Shown in pieces: positions 52,781 through 61,887 of a DNA stretch of 64,000 nt. Positions within the stretch are counted from its first letter, which is position 1. Every line of letters begins with the position of its first letter. Source of the stretch: Thelephora terrestris (lineage: Eukaryota; Basidiomycota; Agaricomycetes; Thelephorales; Thelephoraceae); contig WIUZ02000005.1 in NCBI GenBank assembly GCA_015956445.1, forward strand, positions 1,178,001-1,242,000, written 5' to 3'. The notes under the pieces are model-generated. The model saw only the letters and a list, made by a program, of their open reading frames with translations. It did not search any database and was not told the origin of the DNA. A program made the position numbers and the translations under genes.

Positions 52781-53308
52781 GCGCCCGACTGGGAAATTTC
52801 TTTCAACTACTGGATCCCCCCATCGTGCTCGAGAGATGAGTGGATATTCCACCTTGGCCTCTCATTATGTTTCCCCAGCCTGTCCCGACCTCCTTTCCGG
52901 TCCAACGCGCACCGTCAGGAGCACGAGGCGATAATCTTTGACCCAGATCCCCCCCCTCGCTCCGACAGTGGATGCCGTGCGGCTTTCCTCCCCTTGGGAG
53001 ACAGCCGGTGGCCTTGCAAAATCGCGGCACATCTCCATCTACCTCACCATCCCTGGTCCACCGATCTCGCCTCCCCTTCAGAGGACCGAGTCACTTGGGT
53101 GCTCTCGCCGATTTCCTCAGCCACCCCTCCGACGGATCTTCCTGACGAGGCGTATATGATGGGGATCCCCGGACTCCCGGACCCTCCTGTCTTGTTGGTG
53201 CACGCCACGCCGTGCGATCGCCCCGCCTATATCACTGCCCTTCCCGATTGGCTGATCACTGAGAAAGATTCCGAGCTTGGCCTGAAGCGATGGGCTGGGC
53301 GGAGATAA
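52781..53308 (+). CDS. LINE ORF1, C-terminal part
   Basis: A 176-codon open stretch preceded by an in-frame stop at 52778-52780. No zinc knuckle is visible in it. Pro-rich segments (DPDPPPRSD, PHHPWSTDLASPSED) are followed by PAYITALPDWLITEKDSELGL. It has no start ATG, so it is either truncated at its 5' end or joined by an unseen upstream part. Its stop overlaps the ORF2 ATG as TAATG at 53306-53310. I call it ORF1 from position only, since it has no diagnostic domain. Confidence 0.5.
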   Translation, partial: APDWEISFNYWIPPSCSRDEWIFHLGLSLCFPSLSRPPFRSNAHRQEHEAIIFDPDPPPRSDSGCRAAFLPLGDSRWPCKIAAHLHLPHHPWSTDLASPSEDRVTWVLSPISSATPPTDLPDEAYMMGIPGLPDPPVLLVHATPCDRPAYITALPDWLITEKDSELGLKRWAGRR

Positions 53309-56300
53309 TGTCCTCCACTGTCCCCTATTTATTCTCGGGCCCTCTCCCAGCTCCTCCTCCCTTTTCGGACGCCTTTCTCGATCGACCTACAACTGATGCC
53401 CTATGCCCTCGTATGCAAAATCCCTCTGTACTCTCTCTCTTCTCCCTTAATTGTAACAAAGCAAACTACATTGGACACGCTGTCCTCAACTCTCTTGTGC
53501 AAACATATCATATCATTCTCTTCCAGGAACCTTGGACTGGCCGGATCGGTACAACCAGGTCAGACTCCAACCCTGCTGGGGTTGAAGTCACAGGCCTCGT
53601 GCATCAATCCAGCTGGAACCAATTTATCCCTGTTCCCCCATCTCACATCCCGCCCCCGAGAGTGGCGGCGTATACTGCTCGCCACAACTCCAACTTTACG
53701 TACACCCTCCGATCGGACATCTTCAACCACCCAGACATGATGGCACTTGAGGTTGTCCCAAGGGGCCCACCCCTCAATCGCTTCCTGATCATCAACATCT
53801 ACAATGATTCAAACAACACCGCTCTTGACATCCTCCTCTCCACCCCCCTCCCCCCCATTCCAATCATTCTTGTAGGTGATTCCAACCTGCACCACCCTGC
53901 CTGGTCTGGGAGGGAGACACCTGCCTCCTGCCACTCAGCTAATGCCCTCATTGATTGGGCCTCGGAACTAGGTCTAGTCCTCCTCAATGAGCCAGGAGTC
54001 CGACGGGGCTCTCAGTCTTCCACCATCGACCTCTTTTGGTCTTCCACTTCTCTACTTCCCCTCATACGTGACTGGCAGGTTCATCAGAACTTGGACTTCA
54101 CCTCAGATCACCTTCCCATCACCGCCTCCCTCTCCCCATTTTCCCCTGATCCTAACCCATCCCCTCCCAAGTTCCTCTTTCACCCCGACAAAGAGACAGA
54201 CTGGGGGTTATGCTTCCTGGAGACCCTTAAGGCTAACGCCCTGGCGATGCCAGAAGTTTGCTCCCTGGAACTCCTCCCACCTCTCATTGATCACCTACTC
54301 AATGCTCTTACTACCGCCTCCTCCCTACACTGCAGCGCCAAACCCCCCACACCTGGAGCCTCGCCTTGGTTCACCCGAGAAGTCGTTGTGGCGCTTTGGA
54401 AGGTCCGACAAGCTCGCACCATCCTTCGCCGCCTGAACAGGCAAGGTGTGACTGGCATCCCTCTTAACAACGCATTCACTACTCTTTGCACCCTCCGCAA
54501 TAAGCTCAGACGCACCATCTCGAAAGCCAAGCGAGACTGGGCACTGAACTTAGCCCATGAGATTGAACCAAACAAGATTTGGACCCTCACAAACTGGTAC
54601 AAGGGGATCCGGCGGTATGCCATGCCCGCCCTCATCAGAAGTGACCGCTCTATGGCCATCACTGACGACGAGAAGGCAGACCTACTCCGTACCTCCTTCT
54701 TCCCTCCTCCTCCTGTCCTTATTTCCGACCCCCTCCCTTCTTACCCTAACCACAACACCCGTCCTTTTCACCCAGTCCTTGAGGAAGAGATTGATACCCA
54801 CCTCAAGGCAACCTCTAATACTTCTGCTCCAGGATCGTCTGGTGTTTCCTACTGGGCCCTCAAGTGGGCCTGGAAGCTGGCTCCAGAATACATCACCTAC
54901 GTCTTGAATTGGTCACTGGCTCTTGGCTTCCACTACCCTCAGTGGAAACAAGCCCTCACCGTGGTAATCCCTAAGCCCCACAAGGCTGACTACTCCAACC
55001 CCCGTTCATATCGCCCCATTCAGCTGCTTGAATGCCTTGGCAAACTCCTCGGGGGGGTTGTCGCTAAACGGCTCCTCTATGACTGTTCCAAGTTGGGCTT
55101 AATTCCTCCTGAGCAGTTTGGAGGCGTCTCCTCAGCCTCTTGCCCTGACGCAGGACTGGCTCTGGTGCACGACATCCATGAAGGGCTCAACCGCGGCCTT
55201 TCACCCTCACTCCTCACCCTTGATGTCAAGGGCTTCTTCGACTCTATCAACCACAACAAGCTCCTCCTCCCACTTTATGACATGGGCTTCCCCCTCCCTC
55301 TGGTAGGCTGGGTTGCCTCCTTCCTCTCTGATCGACACTCCGCCCTGAAGATTGGAGACACTGTTGGCCCTATGCTACCCCTTGTTGTTGGGGTACCCCA
55401 GGGATCCCCAGTCTCCCCAATCCTCTCCGTGATCTACACTGCCCCAATTCTGAGGGAATTGAACGACATCCTACCACACTCTGTTGCAGGAGTCCAGGTT
55501 CTGGTCAAATTGTACATTGACGACTTCTCCTTACTTGCCATGTCCTCTTCAGCAGACGAAAACATATCCCTCCTCACTGTTGGCCTACATCAGGTCGTCT
55601 CACTTCTCCAGGGTGTGGGGATGAGGATTGACCTGGGAAAATCGGAACTTATCCACTTCTCCCGTAAAACTCCCCCCCCCTCCCCTCCTCTCATCACCAA
55701 TGCTTACGGAGAACTCCTGGTCATACCCCCAGCCAAGGATTACCTCCGTTGGCTGGGAATCTTCTTTGACCCTAAACTCCACTTTCAACACCATGTTCGG
55801 ATCATGTCCAACCGGGCGGCGTCGGTGGCTAATGGGATCAGGGTCCTCGCCAACACGGTGAGGGGCTTGTCCCAGTGGCACCTCCGCATCCTGGTGAAGA
55901 CATGCATCATCCCCATCCTCACCTACGCTTTCCCTCTCTGGTTCACGGCGCGGTTTCCCAACCAGTCTCTCAACCGCCTCCAAGTGATCCTCAACCGCTG
56001 CACCATACATGTCTCAGGGGCATTCCGCACTGCTCCCACTCCTGCCACCCAAGCCCTCTCACACATTCCCCCAATATCCCTCACTCTCGCACGGCTACGC
56101 CAGAAGGCAGCGGCCCGCCTCCTCAAACTCCCTCTTTCTGCTCTCATTTCACAACGTCTCCCGGACACTTGGAGGGGCGGCGTCTCTGGCGCCTCCCCCT
56201 TCAAGTCTCTGGAAACCCTACCACACAACCCAAAGACATTCAAACAACTTTCCCCTCTCACTCAACTCTCCAAATGTTCGAATCCTAAGGGTGAACGCCT

Positions 56301-57228
56301 GTTCCCCTTTGCTTCAGAATGTGCTCCATTCATTCCCCAACTCACCAACACCTCACACTACCCTTCCTTTTTCTTGGACCCTGACCCTGTTGGGTCTTCT
56401 GGCTCTGAGGAACGGGAGGGATACGCCTCTCACATCAACTCCCTCCTGAACCAGCAGGACAAGGACAAGGACAACTACATCTTTTGCGATGGTTCATACA
56501 AGTCGGACAGGGGGGGTGCTGCCATGGTTGCGTACCTAGGCACAAGCCCTGCCCTAACCACTCCAGACTTTCAAATCACTGTTGGCACTGGCCGACGTTC
56601 TACAGCCTACGACGGTGAGATGCTAGCCCTAGTGCTGGCCAGCCGCCGTGCCCTCCTCATTAGTCGTGATCGGAGCCTCCCTAGGGAGATTGTGATCTAC
56701 TCTGACTCATCATCCGCACTTAGCAATATTACCTTGCTGGGACCCCACCCAGGCCAACTCTTCTCCCTTATCTTCATCAAAAACATCAAAGAGGCCCTAT
56801 CAAACTCCACTTGCTCCATATCCCTTAGGTGGTCCCCAGGACATGCAAAGGTCCAAGGCAACGAGCTCGCCAACACCCTGGCCAAGGAAGCTAGCATGCT
56901 CCCTCACCCACGTCAGGTCGGAGCTCCCACCCAAGCCTTCCTCTCTCTCAAATCCAAAGTTACAGTTTCAAAGGGCTGGGAAAAGCGGGTTAAGGCTCTC
57001 AAGCCAACACCCGGTACTGGTTTCCTCCAGCCCACCCACTTCAATGAACTTGGCAATGCCACTCCCACACCTCACCTTGCCTACCCCTCTCGCAACAACC
57101 CCACAGAGGTCTTCAAAGAGACCCCTCGAGAGGTCTTTGCGAGAGCCACCCAGGTTCTTACGGGCCATGGCTACATTGGCTCCTACTACTACCGCTTTAA
57201 CATCCCCGCAATAGTTCAAGGCCAATAA
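53290..57228 (+). CDS. LINE ORF2: endonuclease, reverse transcriptase, RNase H
   Basis: The open frame begins at ATG 53290, and a second ATG at 53308 exactly overlaps the ORF1 stop (TAATG), the more likely start. Numbering is from 53290. The endonuclease spans about residues 45-290, with QEPW at 79-82 (catalytic Glu 80), GDSN, and SDH at 272-274. The reverse transcriptase runs from about 545 to 830 with VVIPKPHKADYSNPRSYRPI, LDVKGFFDSIN (Asp 645), GVPQGSPVSPILS and YIDD at 742-745. RNase H covers about 1060-1200 with CDGS (Asp 1067), DGEMLAL (Glu 1110), YSDSSSAL (Asp 1139) and GNELANTLAKEA, where Asn 1195 stands where the fourth acidic residue is usual. The C-terminus ends soon after VLTGHGYIGSYYYRFNIP without the usual Cys-rich segment. 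Confidence 0.9.
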   Translation: MGWAEIMSSTVPYLFSGPLPAPPPFSDAFLDRPTTDALCPRMQNPSVLSLFSLNCNKANYIGHAVLNSLVQTYHIILFQEPWTGRIGTTRSDSNPAGVEVTGLVHQSSWNQFIPVPPSHIPPPRVAAYTARHNSNFTYTLRSDIFNHPDMMALEVVPRGPPLNRFLIINIYNDSNNTALDILLSTPLPPIPIILVGDSNLHHPAWSGRETPASCHSANALIDWASELGLVLLNEPGVRRGSQSSTIDLFWSSTSLLPLIRDWQVHQNLDFTSDHLPITASLSPFSPDPNPSPPKFLFHPDKETDWGLCFLETLKANALAMPEVCSLELLPPLIDHLLNALTTASSLHCSAKPPTPGASPWFTREVVVALWKVRQARTILRRLNRQGVTGIPLNNAFTTLCTLRNKLRRTISKAKRDWALNLAHEIEPNKIWTLTNWYKGIRRYAMPALIRSDRSMAITDDEKADLLRTSFFPPPPVLISDPLPSYPNHNTRPFHPVLEEEIDTHLKATSNTSAPGSSGVSYWALKWAWKLAPEYITYVLNWSLALGFHYPQWKQALTVVIPKPHKADYSNPRSYRPIQLLECLGKLLGGVVAKRLLYDCSKLGLIPPEQFGGVSSASCPDAGLALVHDIHEGLNRGLSPSLLTLDVKGFFDSINHNKLLLPLYDMGFPLPLVGWVASFLSDRHSALKIGDTVGPMLPLVVGVPQGSPVSPILSVIYTAPILRELNDILPHSVAGVQVLVKLYIDDFSLLAMSSSADENISLLTVGLHQVVSLLQGVGMRIDLGKSELIHFSRKTPPPSPPLITNAYGELLVIPPAKDYLRWLGIFFDPKLHFQHHVRIMSNRAASVANGIRVLANTVRGLSQWHLRILVKTCIIPILTYAFPLWFTARFPNQSLNRLQVILNRCTIHVSGAFRTAPTPATQALSHIPPISLTLARLRQKAAARLLKLPLSALISQRLPDTWRGGVSGASPFKSLETLPHNPKTFKQLSPLTQLSKCSNPKGERLFPFASECAPFIPQLTNTSHYPSFFLDPDPVGSSGSEEREGYASHINSLLNQQDKDKDNYIFCDGSYKSDRGGAAMVAYLGTSPALTTPDFQITVGTGRRSTAYDGEMLALVLASRRALLISRDRSLPREIVIYSDSSSALSNITLLGPHPGQLFSLIFIKNIKEALSNSTCSISLRWSPGHAKVQGNELANTLAKEASMLPHPRQVGAPTQAFLSLKSKVTVSKGWEKRVKALKPTPGTGFLQPTHFNELGNATPTPHLAYPSRNNPTEVFKETPREVFARATQVLTGHGYIGSYYYRFNIPAIVQGQ

Positions 57229-57713
57229 ATACATAAGTGCATGCTAGTTAGTACCCCCCTTTTTGCAAAGGTGCAGTCAAAGTTCTGCAATTACAAAAGT
57301 GCCTCTCCTCATACGATTTCCCCTAACCCCTCGGATTTAAGCTCTGCCCAATGGGGAAACAATCCGATCAGTCTATTCCTAATATGGGAGGTCAGTTCTT
57401 TTGGTGATCGAGTTAGATCTCGAGCAGCTCACCGGCTGTTTTTCCCATCAAAAACCGTTCCGGAGGGTGGTCACCTGACATTCCTTCCGGGCGCCCATCT
57501 GACATTGGCCAATATATTTTAATTATATAATTATTGTTTTCTGCCCACCTTTGAAACCGGTAGCTACAAAAAGTCCGAATAAATTTATCCTTCATGAGGC
57601 ATTTAACGCAGTCAATCCCGCTAAAAACGGGACCAAACGGCGGTGGAAGGAACCCAGGAGCCTCGATTTCGACTGGGCCGGGTTGCCAGCTCATCACGCA
57701 GGCTGATGGGCAC
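57229..57713. other. sequence after the LINE, no supported gene
   Basis: About 485 bp with no coding signal. An AT-rich patch (57511-57541) is the only notable composition. I cannot tell whether any of it is LINE 3' untranslated sequence. Confidence 0.3.
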
Positions 57714-57900
57714 AATTTCCTTTTTGGGAACCCGCGATACCCTTGGGATCACGCGTTTTCCCTTTTGGGAACCCGCGGTTTCCTTTTTTGGAGCATGCGG
57801 TTTCCCTTTTGGGCACACACATTTTTCTTGTCGAAAAACATGGTTTCTCTCTGGGAACCCGTGATTTCGGATGTGGAAACCCGCGCTTTTCCCTTTGGGG
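57714..57900. repeat. degenerate minisatellite with a TTTTGGGAACCCGCGG-like unit
   Basis: Eight or nine imperfect head-to-tail units of about 20-23 bp share the core TTTTGGGAACCCGCG(G/A)TTTCC. Best copies start near 57720, 57762 and 57786; later copies are more diverged (57846, 57870). Translated frames on both strands give repeated G-N-P-R-F-P-F-like strings, which come from the repeat and not from a gene. Confidence 0.6.
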
Positions 57901-58405
57901 AGTGAGCTCCCTACCCCATACCGGGTTCACCCCTTCGCCTCACGACTGGGGGACACACAGGTGAGCGGAGGGTTAGCCTTCCAACATGTGTGGTGTTGAT
58001 ATGCTTCTAGGATTTCAAGCCGTTCGCACACCACGCAAGAAGGTGTGCGTCTTGGGCATGGGGCGGGGAGAGAAAGCTTACACCCCGTGTGGTGCTCCCA
58101 AATGCCCGGATTACTATTGAGGTCAGTGTGTTGAGTAATATGTTAGTATATGTACGCGTTTGTAGCAAAATAATACACAAATAAACGAGTATTTGAGATT
58201 TCATCTTTCAAGATCAAGTTGCGCCCGAAACTCCGAGATGCGGTAGTGATCGTGGGAACTTCAACACACATGTCAAGACCGGAAGCTGCGGCCTGCTGTC
58301 GTGAACACTTGGTCAACAAGTAGGGAGGGAACAACAAACAATATATTTGAGCACAAAAGCTAGGTACTACAGGTAGCACCGAGAGGAGGGTATGGGAGAA
58401 TCAGC
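57901..58405. other. spacer, no supported gene
   Basis: About 500 bp with only short ORFs and no repeat or RNA gene that I can see. Confidence 0.3.
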
Positions 58406-59581
58406 CTAACGCACGAAGATACCCTCGTGTGCAGCATTTGTGAGTCGGGACAAAACCCATGCGACATTGGAAACAAACCAGGAATAAGTCACGTCAATGG
58501 CATCACCTCTTTCTTCCAAAATCCTGGCCCACCAATGGGTGAGAATAACAACATTGAGCAAGCCGTTGACACCCGGCTGATATAAACCCTCCCAGTCGCC
58601 CTCGTCACGGAAGGATTTGCGGGGCTCGATCTCGCGCCAACGAGGCTGGATGGTGATCCACCACCGAACAATGCTGTTTGAAAAAGACTGGAGGCTATCA
58701 AATGGCGGAATTCTGCAGGGGCGAGCACGGCTGGTCCACCATTCAATTGCTTTGGGCCTGCGAGTAGTTGTGAGGGTGCCACGGATGCCGGAACGGTTAG
58801 CGAGTTCGAATGCGACGTAGCCCTTGAGGAGGTCACAGAATCCAGTTTCTTTGACCTCAATGAGGTAGTTGTAGAGGTCCTTCTTCTTAAGGAAGCTCGG
58901 TATCTTCGTCGCAAGACCCGGTTCAGGTGAAGTTGAAGGAGGCTGGAGTGGAGGCACTGGCGTCTTGGCGACTTTACAGGCACGACGGGGACGTGCCCCG
59001 GTAGCATCATGGGTTCCCGAAGTAGGGCTGGATCCGTCAACAATCATGTCGACTGCGGGTGAGCGGTGTGGAGCAGGTGCTGTGTCGGTTGTAGCATCCT
59101 CGGTTGAGTTGACACCGACGGGGGAGGCAATGTTTGCACGAGTGGTAGGGATCTCAGGCTCGGTTTCGGTCTCAGTTTCGGTCCCAATTTCGAGTTCGCG
59201 GAGATCGGGGGAAGTGATGTACAGATCAGCGGCGGAGAGCTCACCCTCACTCCCAGTCTCTAGCTCACTGTGACTGGAGGAGGGGTCGCTAACGACGCCG
59301 TTGTGAGAGTCAGACTCGGCGACGGACACTCCGGAAGAGGTAGTGGACTTAGAGCTACGGGTAACGATGGTAGATGCGCGGTGTCGTTTAGCGGGGACGT
59401 GGTCCGAGTCCACTGACGAACCGGAACTATCGTTGGATTCGAGGTCCATATCGACATCCTCGTCCTCAGAGCCGTCTTCGGTGTACTCGATGGGTCGCTT
59501 CTTGTACCTCCCAGGTTGATGGGAGGCAGCGGTAGCCATTGCGAGAGCGGTGGAGGTAGTTGGCGTTGCGGTCGTTGGCAC
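58406..59581 (-). CDS. tryptophan-rich protein of an uncharacterised basidiomycete family
   Basis: A single-exon ORF of 391 residues starting at ATG 59581. The first half is disordered and acidic, with Ser, Thr, Asp and Glu (SEDEDVDMDLESNDSSGSS), a possible nuclear localisation signal (VPAKRHR) and a short GTETETETEPE repeat. The second half is a compact, conserved-looking domain: KKKDLYNYLIEVKETGF, FELANRSGIRGTL, EWWTSRARPCRIPP, RWWITIQPRWREIE and NGLLNVVILTHWWARILEERG. I recall such a W-rich domain, with the NGLLNVV...HWW pattern, as recurrent and lineage-specific in Agaricomycetes, often near repeats, but no function is known to me. The intact single exon beside mobile elements suggests a repeat-associated gene. 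Confidence 0.65.
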   Translation of the reverse strand: MPTTATPTTSTALAMATAASHQPGRYKKRPIEYTEDGSEDEDVDMDLESNDSSGSSVDSDHVPAKRHRASTIVTRSSKSTTSSGVSVAESDSHNGVVSDPSSSHSELETGSEGELSAADLYITSPDLRELEIGTETETETEPEIPTTRANIASPVGVNSTEDATTDTAPAPHRSPAVDMIVDGSSPTSGTHDATGARPRRACKVAKTPVPPLQPPSTSPEPGLATKIPSFLKKKDLYNYLIEVKETGFCDLLKGYVAFELANRSGIRGTLTTTRRPKAIEWWTSRARPCRIPPFDSLQSFSNSIVRWWITIQPRWREIEPRKSFRDEGDWEGLYQPGVNGLLNVVILTHWWARILEERGDAIDVTYSWFVSNVAWVLSRLTNAAHEGIFVR

Positions 59582-59706
59582 AGCTGGTGTGACATTTCAA
59601 GCCTTTTCGTCCTTATGACCCTCTGAGTAGCATTCGTAAGATATATGGGCCAAACTCAAAGTGAAACGACGTACCCATCCAATGGATATACTTGACGAAT
59701 GGGAGT

Positions 59707-60134
59707 CACCGGGGACAAGGGCACAAATACCCAGTGGGTACATGCTGAACACATTGAGATTACAGTCAACAAGTGATCACAATGTGCCCAGTGGGGAAAA
59801 TTTGAATACATTCAAAATGTGCCAGGCCATGTGTATCCAATGTGCCCACTGGGTACATTTTGATTGTGATCACAATGTACTCAGCAATGTGATCTCAATG
59901 TGCCCAGTGGGGACATTTTGATTGCAATCACAATGTACCCACCAATGTGATCTCAATGTGCCCAGTGGGCACATTTTAAATTCTTTCACAAAGTGCTCAG
60001 CAATGTGTTCACAATGTACCCAGCTCATTACATGATGGTTTCTTTCACAATGTTGTCCACAATGTGTCCAGCATGTGCCTGAGCCACTCATTCAAACTTC
60101 TTTCACAAAGTATCCAGTGATGTGTCCAGAATGT
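59707..60134 (+). repeat. left arm of the foldback element
   Basis: 428 bp, nearly identical in inverse to 60232-60659. It is internally repetitive: short palindromes such as TGTGCCCA(C/G)TGGG(C/G)ACATT recur about every 50-60 bp, spaced by (A/G)TCACAATGT and CAATGTGATCTCAATGT strings. Small ORFs inside, mirrored in the other arm, are by-products. Confidence 0.8.
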
Positions 60135-60231
60135 GTGCAGCCATATACATGATGATTTCTTTGAGAATACATGGTGAAATTGAACAATATTGTGATTCCA
60201 TTGTGATTACTTCAAAAAGTACCCCCTGGGG

Positions 60232-60659
60232 ACATTATGGACACATCATTGGATACTTTGTGAAAGAAGTTTGAATGAGTGGCTCAGGCACATGCTGGAC
60301 ACATTGTGGACAACATTGTGAAAGAAACCATCATGTAATGAGCTGGGTACATTGTGAACACATTGCTGAGCACTTTGTGAAAGAATTTAAAATGTGCCCA
60401 CTGGGCACATTGAGATCACATTGGTGGGTACATTGTGATTGCAATCAAAATGTCCCCACTGGGCACATTGAGATCACATTGCTGAGTACATTGTGATCAC
60501 AATCAAAATGTACCCAGTGGGCACATTGGATACACATGGCCTGGCACATTTTGAATGTATTCAAAATTTCCCCACTGGGCACATTGTGATCACTTGTTGA
60601 CTGTAATCTCAATGTGTTCAGCATGTACCCACTGGGTATTTGTGCCCTTGTCCCCAGTG
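60232..60659 (-). repeat. right arm of the foldback element
   Basis: Inverse copy of the left arm about the symmetry point 60183. It ends in CCTTGTCCCCAGTG directly before the AGT duplicate. Confidence 0.8.
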
Positions 60660-60850
60660 AGTGCAACCCTATCCTTGAAGCCCTGCTCGTCGAACTCAGT
60701 CCAATTGAGCCGCATACGCTTGTCCTCTGGGAAGTAATGAACCCTGAAAATGAAGAGTTAGCTGTCAATGCTAAAGACTGGGCCCTGAGTGTGATGATTT
60801 CGCCGTTTACCCCCTTTCATTTCCTTTATTTAACGCCTCATCACCACTAA
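60614..60850 (+). other. coding-like fragment beside the foldback element
   Basis: The part outside the element (60663-60850) is an open frame of about 60 codons with normal composition (VLWEVMNPENEELAVNAKDW) ending in a stop at 60848-60850. The left flank just before 59704 is also open in a compatible phase, so the element may have landed in an older open frame. I recognise no family, and no full gene can be defined. Confidence 0.25.
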
Positions 60851-61253
60851 GTCAGTTGGTGCCCTGCCCTAAACACGGCGGAAAACTGTTTATTATGCAG
60901 TATGCCCTATGCTTAACGACTCAAAGTCCAATACGTGGAACGTGCTACTAGTCAAGATACCCCAGAAGACCCGAGGTATAATACGTGAACATGTACCGGC
61001 GGACCTTCATACGAAGATCCCCCCTACCTGGCCCTCCGTTGCCCCTGGACGACTAGTAGATATTCAGGCTACCGACAACAAGGGATGTATTAATAAACGT
61101 CGCGCGCTGACCTCTCGCAGAAGTCAACCGGTTTATTAATCTGACCCTTGGATTGGACTTATGAAAACCATTATGTTTTACGACTCATGGATCACATGCA
61201 ATAGACAAAATAGAAAGAAGATTCATTGGAAGCCAACAGTACAAAAGAGTTAT
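60851..61253. other. spacer, no supported gene
   Basis: About 400 bp without a gene, RNA or repeat that I can support. Confidence 0.3.
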
Positions 61254-61727
61254 TTAATCAATATCTCTTCGGATCCTTTGTACTACTTCCAATGCCGATC
61301 TCACCAACTCCTCATTCAACCAGTTCTGCTCCCGGATCTCGTTCGGGTCTACGTCCGACAAGTCATCGTAATCTGGAAGCTCCATATCAGAGTTTGGTTC
61401 ACTATCGGGAACGAACTCGGCGTACGGATCATACTCCAGAGCAGGCCATTGACGGCGACTACCCCAAGGAGTAGAAACGAACTCAGGACGAGGAGTGTCC
61501 CAACGGACGACTCCTACGTTCTGGTAGAATTCGTCACTCCCAATCTCGATGACCTCATCATCAACGGGAACCAACCTGTTCTCGTGACGGACCAACAAAC
61601 GAGCAGGCGGCGACTCAGCCCGATTAGGGATGATCGGCGACCCGGCCCGATGCGGAACCTCCAGCTCCTCTTCTTCGACTCGGACCTCCGGCTCGTTGCA
61701 CCTCCTCTGGCAGCTGTGGTAGTTACA
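61254..61727 (-). CDS. acidic hypothetical protein fragment or last exon
   Basis: A minus-strand open frame from about 61727 down to a stop at 61254. It is acidic: EVRVEEEELEVPHRAG, then DDEVIEIGSDEFYQ, and near the end ELPDYDDLSDVDPNEIREQN and a helix-like SALEVVQRIRRD. It has no ATG at its 5' end; a CAG/CTGCC acceptor-like site lies close by, so it may be a terminal exon. No upstream exon is visible, and no domain is recognised. It sits in repeat-rich sequence and may be a remnant. Confidence 0.3.
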   Translation of the reverse strand, partial: CNYHSCQRRCNEPEVRVEEEELEVPHRAGSPIIPNRAESPPARLLVRHENRLVPVDDEVIEIGSDEFYQNVGVVRWDTPRPEFVSTPWGSRRQWPALEYDPYAEFVPDSEPNSDMELPDYDDLSDVDPNEIREQNWLNEELVRSALEVVQRIRRDID

Positions 61728-61887
61728 TTACTGAGTAAAGTGTGATAACTGGTCAGATTTCACCCTCAAAGTTATCATGATAACTTTGAGTACTGCTCAA
61801 CCCATACTCACCCACTGTTTTGGGTTGATGGGAGAGGTCCCAATTAGGCAGGTGCCGAGGGTGTGGATTGCCTGGGAGTCTGGGTGG

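Larger units (their letters stand above)
52781..57228 (+). mobile_element. non-LTR retrotransposon (LINE), apurinic-endonuclease type with RNase H
   Basis: Two overlapping frames on the plus strand. The upstream frame is open from 52781 to a stop at 53306-53308 and looks like the end of an ORF1. ORF2 runs from 53290 or 53308 to 57228 with no interruption. It carries endonuclease, reverse transcriptase and RNase H domains, the order of the I/Tad-like groups. The 5' end is not resolved and may be truncated. No poly(A) tail or target-site duplication could be found after 57228. The single open 1312-codon frame implies recent arrival or recent activity. Confidence 0.85.
59704..60662. mobile_element. 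foldback (large inverted-repeat) element with CACTG-type ends and 3-bp target duplication
   Basis: The core is 59707-60659 (953 bp). Its two arms, 59707-60134 and 60232-60659 (428 bp each), are inverted copies with no indels. I noticed only a handful of substitutions, for example C versus T at the fourth base. The 97-bp centre is unrelated. The ends read CAC(C/T)GGGGACAAGGGCAC and its complement, and the trinucleotide AGT flanks both sides (59704-59706 and 60660-60662). CACT(A/G) ends with 3-bp duplications are typical of the CACTA (EnSpm/CMC) superfamily, so this looks like a non-autonomous member or MITE-like derivative. No transposase is encoded. The identical arms imply recent formation. 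Confidence 0.75.

Noticed and set aside
52541-52852. 103-codon minus-strand ORF with an acceptor-like site and acidic end
   Set aside because: It partly mirrors the LINE ORF1 frame on the other strand, and no upstream exon can be found. It could be a terminal exon but is not supported.
59870-60496. Two identical 73-codon ORFs in opposite arms
   Set aside because: They are the same sequence read from the two inverted arms of the foldback element and consist of its short repeats (GTCWTHCGQH-like), with no gene signature.
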